The notes under the pieces were generated by a model that saw only the letters and a list, made by a program, of their open reading frames with translations, was not told the origin of the DNA and did not search any database. The translations under genes and the position numbers were made by a program. A stretch of DNA of 64,000 nucleotides, taken from Austropuccinia psidii (lineage: Eukaryota; Basidiomycota; Pucciniomycetes; Pucciniales; Sphaerophragmiaceae). Below, piece after piece: positions 44,537-55,741 of the stretch (position 1 is the first letter of the stretch; each line of letters opens with the position of its first letter). The stretch is from positions 50,458,618-50,522,617 of the forward strand of contig JALGQZ010000008.1 of NCBI GenBank assembly GCA_023105745.1, read 5' to 3'.

Positions 44537-45977
44537 TGTCACAACCACAAATAATCACCCCCCAATGGGTTTTGTGGCAATTCTAGCCTGAACCCAGTTT
44601 ATGGTCAGTTGTTCATATAATATCTTTATGGCCAATTGTGCCCTCTTGGTGCTCTATGGCCTCTTGGCCATATCCTGCCTTCATTGGCCCTATGGTCCAT
44701 GGTCCACCTCATCAACCCCCAGGCCATTATCCTTGTTTTTGGGCCTGGGGGTTGTGGCCTAAATGGCCTTTTTGGGCCATTTAGGCCATCTACGGCCCAT
44801 GGTCCGCAGTCCATGGGACCATTAGGCCCCTTTTGGCCCAAATCCAAGGGGGCAGCTCATCAGCCCCCAAGGCCAGGTGGGCCCACGTCAGCCAGTTTTG
44901 GCCCCAAAACCCACCCAACCCAGAAAATGCCCAAAATACCCTAGGACCAAAAAATTGGCCACAATTCAGTCCATGGCCTCTGGCAACCACCAGAGGCCAA
45001 CAGCTGAGGGGAAGACTTTTCCTTCCTCAAGGATCCAGGAGTGGTTCATATATGGTATAATACACCATTATGCACCATTTTTGCTCAGCAATCCAATGGT
45101 GATTCTTTCAGGACCAAATTAAGCGATTCCAAATCAAGCCTCCCAATCCATCACCAATTTCAAAGAAGGATTTTTTCAGCTATTCACTCTGGAAATTCCC
45201 TGGCAGCTACCAAAAGACCATTTGAAGACCCCAACCACCTGGCCCTGCAGCAGTTGGGTTGTCAATTCTCATCAGGACTATTCTAGAGGAAATTCTCAGA
45301 GGTTATCAATTATTTCAATAATTGTCAAGGCATCAAGTACTCAGCATTCCTTGGACAACTCAATTGGCCCATACAGGTAGTAATCAAGCATCCTTTATGG
45401 CCTTAGCCCATTTGGGCCAATTCATATTCCACTGTGGGAATTCAGTCACACAGTTCAATTCTCAAGATGCCCAGAACTGTATTGGCCCAATTCAGACAAT
45501 ACAGCTGGGTGACTCACCTTCCAGGATCAGCCTTTCGGCTTTTCACATATACTGGCCACCTTTCATCACCTGAGGACTTTTTCCCCAGTTAATTAATATA
45601 TTGGATTTATTTTTATCCTTATTTTCTTTTGACTTATTAAAGTAAATACTGATAATCTTAATTCAGTCATTTGCACCTTTCTTCTTTTCCTGTCAGTGGA
45701 TATTGGTGGTCATATCCTTTACTAATTCCACTGTTCTTTCTGACAGGTTGAAACAGTGAATTGAGAATTCATTTGGTTGGCTCTTTGGTTTTTGGCTTTC
45801 TTATTATCTTTGCCATTGGCTTCTTTTTCTTTTATCATTGGAATACTTGTCTTTACTCTTATTCTTCCTCAAATAAATATATTCCTTCCTATTTCTTTAT
45901 CTTTTGGAGCCCTCCTAGTGAGTTCTTGATTCCTGAGTGCCAGGCCACTCTTGATTTCCACAAGAGCCGCTGTGACA
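44537..45977 (+). repeat. B2 3' LTR (1441 bp)
   Basis: It starts TGTCACAACC and ends GCCGCTGTGACA like the B LTR, and keeps CACATATACTGG and CCCCAGTTAATTAATATA. In place of the TGCGCA array it has a GGCC/GGGCC-rich segment (about 44640-44960). It is therefore a diverged subfamily of B. Confidence 0.85.
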
Positions 45978-46990
45978 AGTTTCTTTGTAAAATTGGTCTT
46001 TTTCTGGATAGTAAGTAATAAGTTAATATCTTTCTGATTTGGAAAGATTACTATGGGCTTGCTGATCTTTTTCTGTAAAATATAAAAATATCAAGGGCCT
46101 AAGTTAAATTTTTTCCATGAAAAGTAGTATTTAATTTAATTTTCTTTAAATAAGGGCCTTTGTATGAATTAAATAATATTTCACAATATATTGCTATTAA
46201 TTAGACTTTTTTTGTAATGTTTATATATATCAAATGTTATGTACTATGGCAAGAAATAGTCTTTGAATAATGAGGGGTCTCAGGCTATTTACCCTATGGA
46301 AAAAATGTGTGACAGCTATTGAAGATTAAATTTTGGGAGAATGGGAATGATATTTGGTCTCAAGCTTCAAAAAACATGTTGGATTTCAGGGATAAAAGAC
46401 AGAAAATTATACTTTTTGGATGTTTTTGGGATATATTTCTTTTGAATCTGATATTCACAAGAAATCTTCAAAAAGAATTCTCAATGAATGAAAAAGACAT
46501 CATATTTCCTTATTTGTAATTTATTTCTATAAAGAAAGATTAATTAAGCTTTTGGCAGAATATAATAATAAAAAATGAAATCTTTGTTGTTTTTTTGAGT
46601 GAGTGAGAAAAAATTATGATTAATAAGTTTTTCAAAGAGATAGCTTTTGCTATGAAGATGTTCAAGATTGGGAATCTTGAGATCTTATGAATGAAATTTC
46701 AGAGAAAGATGATACATGAATGGAAAGATATGATAGGAGATAAGGAAAGAGAGTATTTCTATTTTGATACATGTAAAAATAGATATCTCATGATTAATGG
46801 ATTTAGATTCATTTCAACATTGTTGATTTTGGTTGCAAGGAATTTTGTGGAATAAATGATTATGGGTCATTTTGAGAAGTTACATAATTAAATTGATTTT
46901 GTGAGGTATCTCTTCATCTTGAAAATCCAGCTTGGAAGATGACCAAATAATAATAGCAAGTTAGAGCCCAGTATGAAGCAACTTGGAAGC
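45978..46990. other. Unassigned AT-rich stretch
   Basis: Nothing recognisable. A 66-codon plus-strand frame (46319-46519) has no motif or repeat support in this window. It may be decayed repeat or host intergenic DNA. Confidence 0.5.
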
Positions 46991-46999
46991 TGGGTTGGA

Positions 47000-47659
47000 C
47001 CTAGGTTGGACCTGCTACCCCTGCCAGCAGGCATAGCTTTTTTTGCATGATGAATGTATTCTACTTAAGATTTAAATATGTAATTGAATTTAAAATTTCC
47101 AGTCAATAACAGTAATTATTACTTCCACATATGTAAATTGAAGTTCACTTATGTAATACATACACACAATTTGACATTTCAATTCAAAAACTTCATTTCC
47201 TCACAACTTCTAAGCAACACCCCTCACCTCAGTTTTAACACAAAATATGATGGCTAATACCACATGTGGTGTGAATTAAATCAAATTTTTGAGGTTTTTC
47301 AGATTTTCATACAGAAAATACTAAAAACTTAATTTAAGCTTATTTAGAGTTGAGTCACAGATTTTTAACTCAGAGGTGACCCCACCCAATTTTTTATGAG
47401 GAATCCAATGGTGCAATAATTTTCATAAGCTTATTTATTGCAAAAAAAGTTCTAATAATTTTTATTAAGAAATTTCCAAAAAATATTTCAATTTTTATAT
47501 TTTGAATGAGAATTTATTTTTACATTTTTAAATTTTAATGTAATTTTAATGTTAAATTATTATTACAAATTTTATATTGAAAAAAAATTATTATTTTGAA
47601 TTATAAATTAATATTATTCTTTGTGGTATTTTTGGTATATGTAAATACCCCTAAGGCTC
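47000..47659 (-). repeat. Truncated, diverged lineage-1 LTR fragment (F-like)
   Basis: Blocks such as CACATGTGGTGTGAATTAAA, GAGGTGACCCCACC and TATGAGGAATCCAATGGTG match the F LTR (about 31195-31871) in the same orientation. It ends CCTAAGGCTCA, missing the last CA. The left border is vague. Confidence 0.75.
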
Positions 47660-48110
47660 AGTTACTAAGCAGAAAGCTAGATATGCAATATTATTTGATA
47701 TTAAAAATTATAAATTTTCCTTTCATACAAAACAAAGGAAAGCCATAAAGTGTCTACATAGCAAAGATCATATGAAAGAAATTTTTAATCAGAAACTAAT
47801 CAAACATGATATCTAACTCAATGTGACCTCAAACAACAAAACTAAGCCAATGAGCTTAATTTATGACTACCCCAATGCATTATTCTCTCAGAAGGATCTT
47901 CTTGGAGTCATAATATGTCATCAAGTACAACTATCTCTCAGTATTTAGAGGTCCTCCTAGTGAAAATGCTACACAATTGGTGAAAGCACATATTTCAGCT
48001 CTTATGAAACTTGTAGTGTTACAAAAAGCTGGTCATAATGAAGTAGAAACCACTACACAGATTAGAAAAGTTTGTGACTTCCTAGCATTACTATCATTTT
48101 AAATATAGAA
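47660..48110 (+). pseudogene. Decayed reverse transcriptase fragment (lineage 1)
   Basis: Translated across stops, blocks read KDLLGVI, KAGHNEVETTT and KVCDFLAL. These align with [19 protein letters not shown] and the VGDFRAL region before the RT core in F and A2. It lies on the opposite strand from the LTR fragment next to it, so the two pieces do not form one element. Confidence 0.65.
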
Positions 48111-48755
48111 TTTAATTAAGAATTAAACAAAAAGTGACTTTTTCTAAAGATTCTCTTTTAAAACATTGATATATTAATATGAAATCCTTTTTATTCAATT
48201 TAAAAGTCATTTTATTTTAACATTTTCAAATATTTGAAGAGTCACATTTTAATGGTAAGAGTCTAATTGTATTTTCTTTTTCAATTTTTTCTTCACAAAA
48301 GTAGTTTATTTCATGCAATTTTTGCTGTTAATTGACATTATTCTTCACTTTATCATTCATTTTGTGTTCCTGTAGTCTTTTTTGGTATGTTCTTTCAAAA
48401 AAATGACCAGAAACCCCATAGTCATAAATCATGATACTCCAATAACATCGTTGATTTTCATGGAGTTAATGGAGTGATACTCAAAGCAAGAAAACATTTT
48501 GCTGCAAGACAATGTAACTAACTCACATCTTCGAATGAATATCTTTATCCTTATAATTTTTTTTAAAAAAATAATTGAAACTAATTATAAACAGTGAAAT
48601 TCAGGACCAAAAAAGCCTTCTTGATATTATGTTTTTTTGTAAAGCAGAATTGAAAGAAATGCCTGATTCTTCACTAAACATTCAGTTTAGAAAAATGCTT
48701 CAAAGTTTGGAAAGCGGAAACAAATTTCGTAATAGTAAATTTTCAACTTGGTGTT
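48111..48755. other. Intergenic, likely 3' flank of the TSR4-like gene
   Basis: AT-rich with no supported gene. The first 200 or so bases beyond 48755 (toward lower coordinates) are the probable 3' untranslated region of the minus-strand gene. Confidence 0.5.
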
Positions 48756-50390
48756 TTATTCAGAAAATTGTACAAATGCTTGTACCTCAATCCAGCTCTC
48801 ATCTGTTGAAGGACAATCCTCCTCACAATCACTAACCCAAGCTGTTGCCCAATATGGAGGATTAGAGAAAAGTACTAGCGCAGCTGGCATGATTTGCAAC
48901 TCAAATTGTAACTTATGACCGCACTTCAATGATTCCGATGAGGCAATGTTTGAGTTGAGTAACATTGGGCGACCCTTTGGGTTGTAGCTGGAAATTGGTT
49001 GAAAAAAAAAACATGGCACAACTCGAACTTTGTAAGTATTGCTGTTACAAACGCAAAAGGTCAATTGGATTATATTGAAGGCTCACCGAATTAACTGATT
49101 CGATTGACCCTCCCAGCTCAAGCGATCTTGAAATGTTAAAAGCATAGGGTCTATACCTTTGAGCACCTGAACTTCATACTTTTCTGATTCACAATATTCA
49201 CCACTTGAGGCATTGGATTTGTCGACTGACTTTTTTGCTGGCCTCTTGATTTGATTATTTCGTTGAGGACAACCAGACGACTGTTTGGTTTTTTGAGATG
49301 AGGAAATGGTTTCATCGAAGGCTTGAGTGTTAAATGCTTTGCTGGGTTTGATTTCATATGCGGTGGTAAGATAGCGAGGGCGGTCACATATCAAAGGCCA
49401 AGCGGCACATAAATTTGTATTTTGAGGTTGAGTGGATGGGCATGATTTCAAAGTCAAGGCTGGGCTGGAGAAGGGATTCTTGGCTGACATGCTGGCCTCC
49501 GGAGCGCAATCACCGAGAAAAAGATGATCCAAGGACCGATCAAGAAAATTCATCGTGCTTGCGCCCTGGTTGGCGCACAAGTTGGAATCCTTAAGTTAAA
49601 ATTTTTGAAACTTCAAAACCAAAATCGGGAGAAAATATAAGCACCATCTTGAATGGATTTTCATCGAAGCTTGTGGCGTTTGCAACGCCAGTTGGAATGC
49701 CGACTTGTTCAGGCGGATTTTCTTCGTAAAAGGCTAGATTGAACTTGGAAGATTTGAAGGCTCGAACGCTTGCAGTATGATTGCGAATCAGTGTTGCAGA
49801 TATCAGCATTGCAAACGAAAAACCTTTTGTGCGATGAAAGCAAGAAAAGCCAAAGAATCTGGCATGGAGGCTACTGATTCGACTTGCTCACCACTTCGAC
49901 GAGGACTCAGCCTGGCAGCTTTTGTTCATACATCCGAACAAATACAACACCCGATCATGGTAAGGTCTCTTCTCGCTAACGCAATAGATTTGAACAATCA
50001 TTGGCATCGGTTCGTGACAAATCAGACAGCTGAAATCGCTCTCCTCAATCTTGGTGTTTTCAAGTGGCAAAAAGACCTAGCGGTAGAATTCATGAACGGA
50101 TGTTGATGTAAGTCAGTAAGAGGGCCATTGAGACTGTTTGAAGCATTGGAGATCCTAGGAAAAAAGAGAAGAGAATTTGCTTATTCAACTGGTCTGCCAC
50201 CGATCCTGGAGATGGTCGGGTTCGAAAGATCTGATTTCTTGACGATTTGGCCATCATCAAAGGCTAGGATGTAGCTGGTATGACGGATACTTCCTGCTGA
50301 AGACGAATCTGGGTCGGAGTCGGAGTCTGAATCGAGATAATCATGATGAAGATGATGAATGGAATCTGAGGGAATCTTGGGAATGGCCAT
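48756..50390 (-). CDS. TSR4: TSR4/PDCD2-type ribosome assembly chaperone, five exons, 414 aa
   Basis: Exons on the minus strand: 50190-50390, 49892-50076, 49645-49768, 49087-49589, 48756-48987. Introns of 113, 123, 55 and 99 bp start GT and end AG, and every join keeps the phase, giving 415 codons with the stop. The N-terminal zinc module shows CLIC, then LVQIYC-like VQIYC, RPYHDRVLY and GCMNKSC. The middle has WP...RPRYLTTAYE. The C-terminal PDCD2 domain has EYEVQVLKGID-like KYEVQVLKGID, FQDRLSW, CGHKLQFELQIMP and CEEDC. Yeast Tsr4 and human PDCD2 are chaperones of ribosomal protein uS5 (Rps2) needed for the small subunit. This is the only confident host gene in the window. The first intron donor is GTTGAA, weaker than the rest. 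One C-terminal zinc Cys seems to be Ser (SLKCG). Confidence 0.88.
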
Positions 50391-50494
50391 CCTCGATAGA
50401 AGCAGATGGAAGATTCTGAATGAGCCTCATCAATTTCTTACCCTGAAAACTGTCCACCCAGTCTCTAAAATAACAACAATCAAGCCACTCTCTA

Positions 50495-50717
50495 AGAACT
50501 TATCAAGGCTGGTTTGGATTTCCTGGCAAGAATTCCTACGAGAATACTAAAGCTGAGGAACATCAACCTGGAAATATCTCTTCAACTTTCACTTCGTACA
50601 CTCAAGCAGCAATCATCGCAAGATTTTGTTGATTCTTTCACTGGGATATGGAAAAATTCATTTGAGTTATTTGATGGACACTTTCAATCCTCAGTTGTAG
50701 TGTGCTTACAATATTGA
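50495..50717 (+). CDS. Possible 3' exon of an unassigned gene
   Basis: After TCTCTAAG, which could be a splice acceptor, a frame opens with LIKAGLDFLARIPTRILKL and runs to TGA 50715-50717. It has the look of an amphipathic helical protein, but I do not recognise it and found no convincing upstream exon before the divergent TSR4-like gene. It may be chance. Confidence 0.22.
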
Positions 50718-51222
50718 AATTCTTCTCCAATCATCTGAATCCACTTGTGTTTTCCTTTCAAAGATTTATTTTTTCGAGCAGAAATCTTAGTTACATTGTC
50801 AGCTTCATTAGTTTTTCAAAAAATATCGCCCTTCAAATTATGCTTGACAAAACCAAACAAAGCACAAAATAAATTATCTAACTAATAAGTCTACATATTT
50901 TAGTTATTTGTGTAAAAGTGATGAAGTTTGGCTGAAGAATCTTCCCTTAAGTGGTCATTGGATAAGCAAACACACAGATTCAATCAAATATTCAAATTTT
51001 ACATCCAATATTATCAAAAAGGTAGTCACTGAATGATTTAACCACAAAACTGTATATGCTAGCAAGATTCATAATCTTACAATATTTTATAAAAAATGAA
51101 GCTTGGAAGATGGAGATAAAAAGGTTTATTATCATACACCAGGTTTTCAAGGCACAGATATCATTTGAAATTGATTCCGGTTATTTCTAAACTGTTCAAA
51201 TCTTTATAGAAATTGATTACAA
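50718..51222. other. Intergenic, nothing recognised
   Basis: AT-rich. No similarity to the elements in the window was noticed. Confidence 0.5.
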
Positions 51223-51635
51223 GTGACTACCCGAAGAGGCTCCCAATACTCCATCCAATCAGATGGAGCTGGACTCAGAAGTAGAATTGATTCCTCAAAA
51301 GGGAAAAGAAAGAGCAATATCCCCAGTGGAACAGAATCCACACAAGGAAGTGCCTTATCCCAAAGGCAAGTCACAGAAATGCCTATGATATCTGAACCAG
51401 AGTTAAAACTAAGTATGAGTAACTCAAACAGGTACAAATCACATTCAGAGGGCTCAGATAGCCTTTTACATGAGCCAGTACAAGCAGTACTACACAGTGT
51501 ACAAAGACAAGGACTGGGAAATGTTTCCACAAATACACCAAGGAGTGATGAATGCCTGGCACATCCTCAAAAGGTTCCTCACAGAGGAGGAGATAGTGGT
51601 ATACTCCAATGGATGGAATCTACTAGAGTTTTGAC
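51223..51635 (+). pseudogene. Gag N-terminal fragment of a lineage-1 element
   Basis: TTRRGSQYSIQSDGAG resembles the gag starts of A2 (HTRNGSNYSVQPDG) and F (STRSGASYN). The first codon is GTG. The fragment contains EPELKLSMSNSNRYKS and HEPVQAVLHS, which align with EPELIHDIISR and MPVQELVQSS of A2. It is fused directly to an LTR piece, so most of the element is deleted. Confidence 0.7.
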
Positions 51636-52639
51636 AATGTAATGAAATGCTCTTGGCAGTTTAATAAGGACATGCCAAGATATCAGAATCCACTCTCAGA
51701 ATAGCTGTAGCATGTATAACTTAAAAGTTATTAATGATCAAAGTTTGAGCTTAAATTTGGCCATTTGTGATCACTCACTGTAATCTTATTTTAAGTTTAA
51801 CAGTCATATAAATGATAAAACTGATGAATACTATTGGATTATGATTAATACTAATAAAATCCATGAAGTTTAGGCTTCTGCCAAGCCTATGATGTCATCA
51901 AACTTAGAGTTATAATGATAACTCTAAATAATGGCATAATAATGAGATAAGATGGTTTGATTATGATGTAATCATCACTAAACCTTAAAATATTGATCAT
52001 TTCTAGTAGAAAGCATCATAACACATCTACTAGAAGCCTTCTGGACTCTGAAAGGAGGGATTTACTATAAATAGAGCTCTTTTCACTCTATTTTCCCCTC
52101 AGACGCTTACAAAACACTAAATAATTAAATCAAAAAGGTAAATTATTTATTCTTGATATATAAAACTTTTATATTATTAAAGACCAAAGATCATCTTTCT
52201 GATAATCATCAATCTTGACATGATTACTTCAATTATTTAACTGTTTTTGTTAAATTTCTCTTAAAAATCTCAAATCCACTTAAAATCAAGAGAGTTTGTA
52301 AGTTCTCTTAATTTTTATTGTAAGTACAATTTAAATAAGTTGTATTTATATTATTTGGTGTAAAATAATTCAAAATTATCATATTAAGTGTTAAAAGTAG
52401 GTTATTTCTTCTTATTATAATAATTTTCTCTCTATTATTACTTTAATAATTCTTGAATTAATATAGATAGTATTTATATTAATTTATAGCTTTAATATTA
52501 GTAATATTATTGTTATTAATTGTTTTTTATTAATAAAAAACAATTTTTCACGCCTTTATTATTTGTTGGTAAAAATAATAAAGTGCTTTTAGATATATTA
52601 ATATATTTATTTATAATATAAATTATATTATTATATTTA
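51636..52639 (+). repeat. Truncated E-type LTR
   Basis: It aligns with the reverse complement of 27760-28795, including GAATCCACTCTCAG, the CTTCTAGTAGA region and the very AT-rich end. Both LTR tips are missing. The right end stops at TTATATTTA where the DNA transposon begins. Confidence 0.8.
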
Positions 52640-53674
52640 GGGTGTTGGTAAAAACAGTTGAGCAAATTGGTAAAAACACATAAGGGGTGCCCTGGGCCCA
52701 TTTTCAATTAAAAATGAAACACAATTGGGCCTGTATTGGGCCAAAACATGCCCAAAAGAGGTTTTTTCCCCACAAAACCTCTCTAACTCCAAATTGTTTC
52801 AGATTTTTTTGCCCAGCCCCCCCCAAAAAAAACAAGCCCAAACACCCCAATAATCCACATTATCCCCACCACAAACCATTGTTTTTTTTTGGAAAAACAG
52901 CATTACCAAAGCCATTTTGCAAAGCTTTTCACACTTTTTTTTCTTTTTTTCCCCCAAAGACTGCATTTTCGACCAAACAACCTGCTTTCAAGCCTCTCAA
53001 TTTTCAGTTTTTTACCTTCCCTCATCTATTAATCCCACATTTAAACCACTTTCTTTCACTCTTAACCACTTCTGTTCATTTTTCACACCTTTTTTCACCT
53101 CTTTTTCACATTTCGGAGGGTTCTTACCCCATTCCAAATCCCCCAAATCCCCCTTTTTTCACTTTTATACATATTTTTCATTAACAAATGCTTCAACCCC
53201 CCAATGAAGGTGAATTTAAGACCCTTGAGCTTCTTTGGTAACATGTACATAATGTTTCCAGGGCTCAGGGGTATGCTGTGTCCACCTTGAGGTCCAATAT
53301 GACCCACAACCAAATTGAAATATGTTGTGACAGGTCTGGCACCCCAAATCCCAACAAAAGCCCCTCCAAAACGTTCACCTCAAGAAAGATTGACTGTCCT
53401 TTTAGACTTTATGCCAGGAAATATTCCAAGATAACCACTTGGACTGTTAAAGTCAAAAATCCTGAACATAGCCATGATGCCACTGAAAATATCGTGGCAC
53501 ATCCTGCTTTCAGGAAATTCAATGAGCAAGAAACATCCCAAATTGCTCAAATGTCTGAATCACTGCTCATTCCAAGGCAAATTCAGGCCCAATTATGCAG
53601 CCAGAGGGAGTCTGACAGGCCTGCAATCCTTCAAGACATTTACAACCAAGTCAAGAAAATCAAGAAAGACAAAC
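52640..53674 (+). mobile_element. Mutator-like (MULE) DNA transposon remnant
   Basis: It starts GGGTGTTGGTAAAAACAG, a G-rich tip typical of MULE inverted repeats. Inside it TTGGTAAAAACA recurs (52645 and about 52669). Then comes a long C- and T-rich leader (52750-53180) and the transposase start. The right part is cut off by A2. The other terminal repeat would lie beyond 64000, so neither the inverted repeat nor the 9-11 bp target duplication can be checked here. Confidence 0.55.
53188..53674 (+). pseudogene. MULE transposase N-terminus (FAR1-like domain), one stop, truncated
   Basis: ATG 53188-53190 opens MLQPPNEGEFKTLELLW, then TAA at 53239-53241, then the same phase continues with HVHNVSRAQGYAVSTLRS. 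The pattern AQGYAV, CCDRSG, DCPFRLYAR and WTVKVKNPEHSHD is that of the zinc-binding FAR1/WRKY-GCM1-type domain at the start of MULE transposases. The catalytic DDE domain is absent because element A2 begins at 53675. Confidence 0.72.
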
Positions 53675-55601
53675 TGTAAGATGTGACTATGAAACTGATG
53701 ATAATATTACTATTAATTAACAGTACTATGTCTGTTCTTATGAAATATAATAATAAAATATTATTATAACCACAACTTAATAATTAAAGAATTATTTCTT
53801 TCACGTGTTAAGCACTACTAGTGATTTTAACAGTGAGCAAGTAATTGTCTACAAGAATCAATTACAAGAAGAATTTAATAACAAAAACTTCTTTTATTAA
53901 AATAATAAATTATTTTAATATATAATTATCTTTTGCAAGAGTAATTATAAAGCTAATCCTTGAAGAAAACTATTACTAGAGAAAAAATTCAAGAATTAAA
54001 GATAAATGATTCACTAATACTCCAAAGAACTTATTGATAGATAAAAGTAGAGAAATTTGACGTAGAATTGTGGATTTAAGAGATCAAAATGATTTATAGC
54101 AGGATTACAAAAATATATAGTTGGATTGTATGATTTCACATCTTTCTGATTGATTCTGAAATATTTAAACCACTTAAGAATAGTTTAACTAATACTTACT
54201 TGTTGGTAACAATGATATAAAATGATAATAAGATGATGATGATGCGGAAAAAACAGCAAGAGAAGGCCTCTTTCAGGTCAACAAAAGCTCACAGAGGCGT
54301 GCCATGGATCAAACTGAAAAACCAGTGAGTGAGAAAGCATTAAACCCTTTTGGATTAGTACTTACATCATCTGTTGTCACGTAAGATTTGTCATAATTGC
54401 TTAATTGATGCTTTTACGTGACTACCAACCCCAATATGGTTAAGAATAAAAGGAGTAACATTTGTAAATCTTCTTTTATTCCAAAGTAATTATTGATTTC
54501 CCAAAGTTATCAATGTTATTGACAATTTCATCACAGGTTGTATTTACTGTGAATTTTTGAAGATTCAGTGTTTCACGTAGAATAACCAAAAATGGACTGT
54601 AAGTAAACCTTTTAATTTTACTAGTAAAACTGTAATTATTTTTGGTTGTACCATAGATAATACAGTTCTCAATTGGTCCTGAAGGTTTCAGAAACATTCA
54701 TTCAGAATTGTATTTTTAATGAATTTTTGAACTTTTTACCTCATTTCTATGTAGAATTGCAAATATCAGTGTTTGACTGGTTGCTATGAGGTAAATCAAT
54801 GGATACAAGTCCAAAAAGGGTTTCAATTACTCTTTTGGGGTTTATCCATGGAAAGTCATTAGTAATTGACATGGTTACAGGAGTGTAAGTAGCTCTTTAC
54901 CTCCTTGGCATGTCAAAATAGCAGGTTATTTGCTATTTTCTGGTGTTTTACAGTAGTTGTAACTTGGTAACCAAGTTCCCAAAGAGGTTTAGTTTACCAA
55001 TTGGGTCAAGATCAGCCATAGAACCAAGCGTTTGAGCTATCCACGCCTCTGAGGCCTCAGAAGTTGGGTACCCTGGCTCTCTTTGATGTCTTTTGTCCCC
55101 CTTACTTATTTTTCATGTCAAAATAGAAATTTAAGCTTCAAGTGAGATATCCACTATGGGTGTACCAAAAGTGCATGTAAGAATACCATAATATTAAGTG
55201 CTCAAAACATGTATAACACTATTCTTAGTGTATATGTAACATGGGATTTCTCACTTTCCCATTATTTTGGCATGAAATTAAGAAAAACAAACTTTTTCAC
55301 GGATCTTTTATGTGGTATTGATGATGTGGTATTGAAGTATTTTCCATTTTACCACCTCAAAAAGTTAATTTGAGCTTATTCACTCTATGGAGCTACCCTA
55401 GGTGAATTTTAGTGTAGAATCCAAATCTGGACTTAAATCCATGGATTTACTTAATCAATAAAAAGCTATTCATCTTTTCTGAAATCAAAAATGATGAATT
55501 TTCAATATATGAATGATTTATGAGTTATTGTATGATTCATAATTTCTTTTTAAGATAATTGTGGCCTATTTGGGTATGTAAAATATACCTCAAGGCTCAC
55601 A
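53675..55601 (-). repeat. A2 3' LTR (1927 bp)
   Basis: In plus orientation it starts TGTAAGATGTGACTATG and ends TCAAGGCTCACA. It is repeated at 62146-64000 and, in reverse, at 12277-14198. Confidence 0.93.
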
Positions 55602-55741
55602 TTCCCTCCCACCAAAAAAAAAAATTGTACTACAATTTTATTAGTGATAAAAGAATAAGGCCCCAAAGGGGGTTAATGCCCACTGTCCAACCTCTTTACA
55701 TTACTCAGATCAAGTAATTTAAAGCACATTTATAGACATAT

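Larger units (their letters stand above)
14199..45977 (+). mobile_element. B2: 5'-truncated chromovirus split by elements C and E
   Basis: B2 is related to B along gag and pol and reads on the plus strand. Remaining pieces are 14199-14957, 25384-27621 and 41884-45977, the last including a 3' LTR at 44537-45977. The 5' LTR, leader and about the first 38 gag codons are gone. The breaks coincide exactly with insertions that have 5-bp duplications (GAAGT for C, ATTTC/ATTCC for E). Many stops and indels mark it as old. Confidence 0.9.

Noticed and set aside
48575..48835. 86-codon plus-strand frame
   Set aside because: It overlaps the last exon and 3' flank of the TSR4-like gene on the other strand and has no support.
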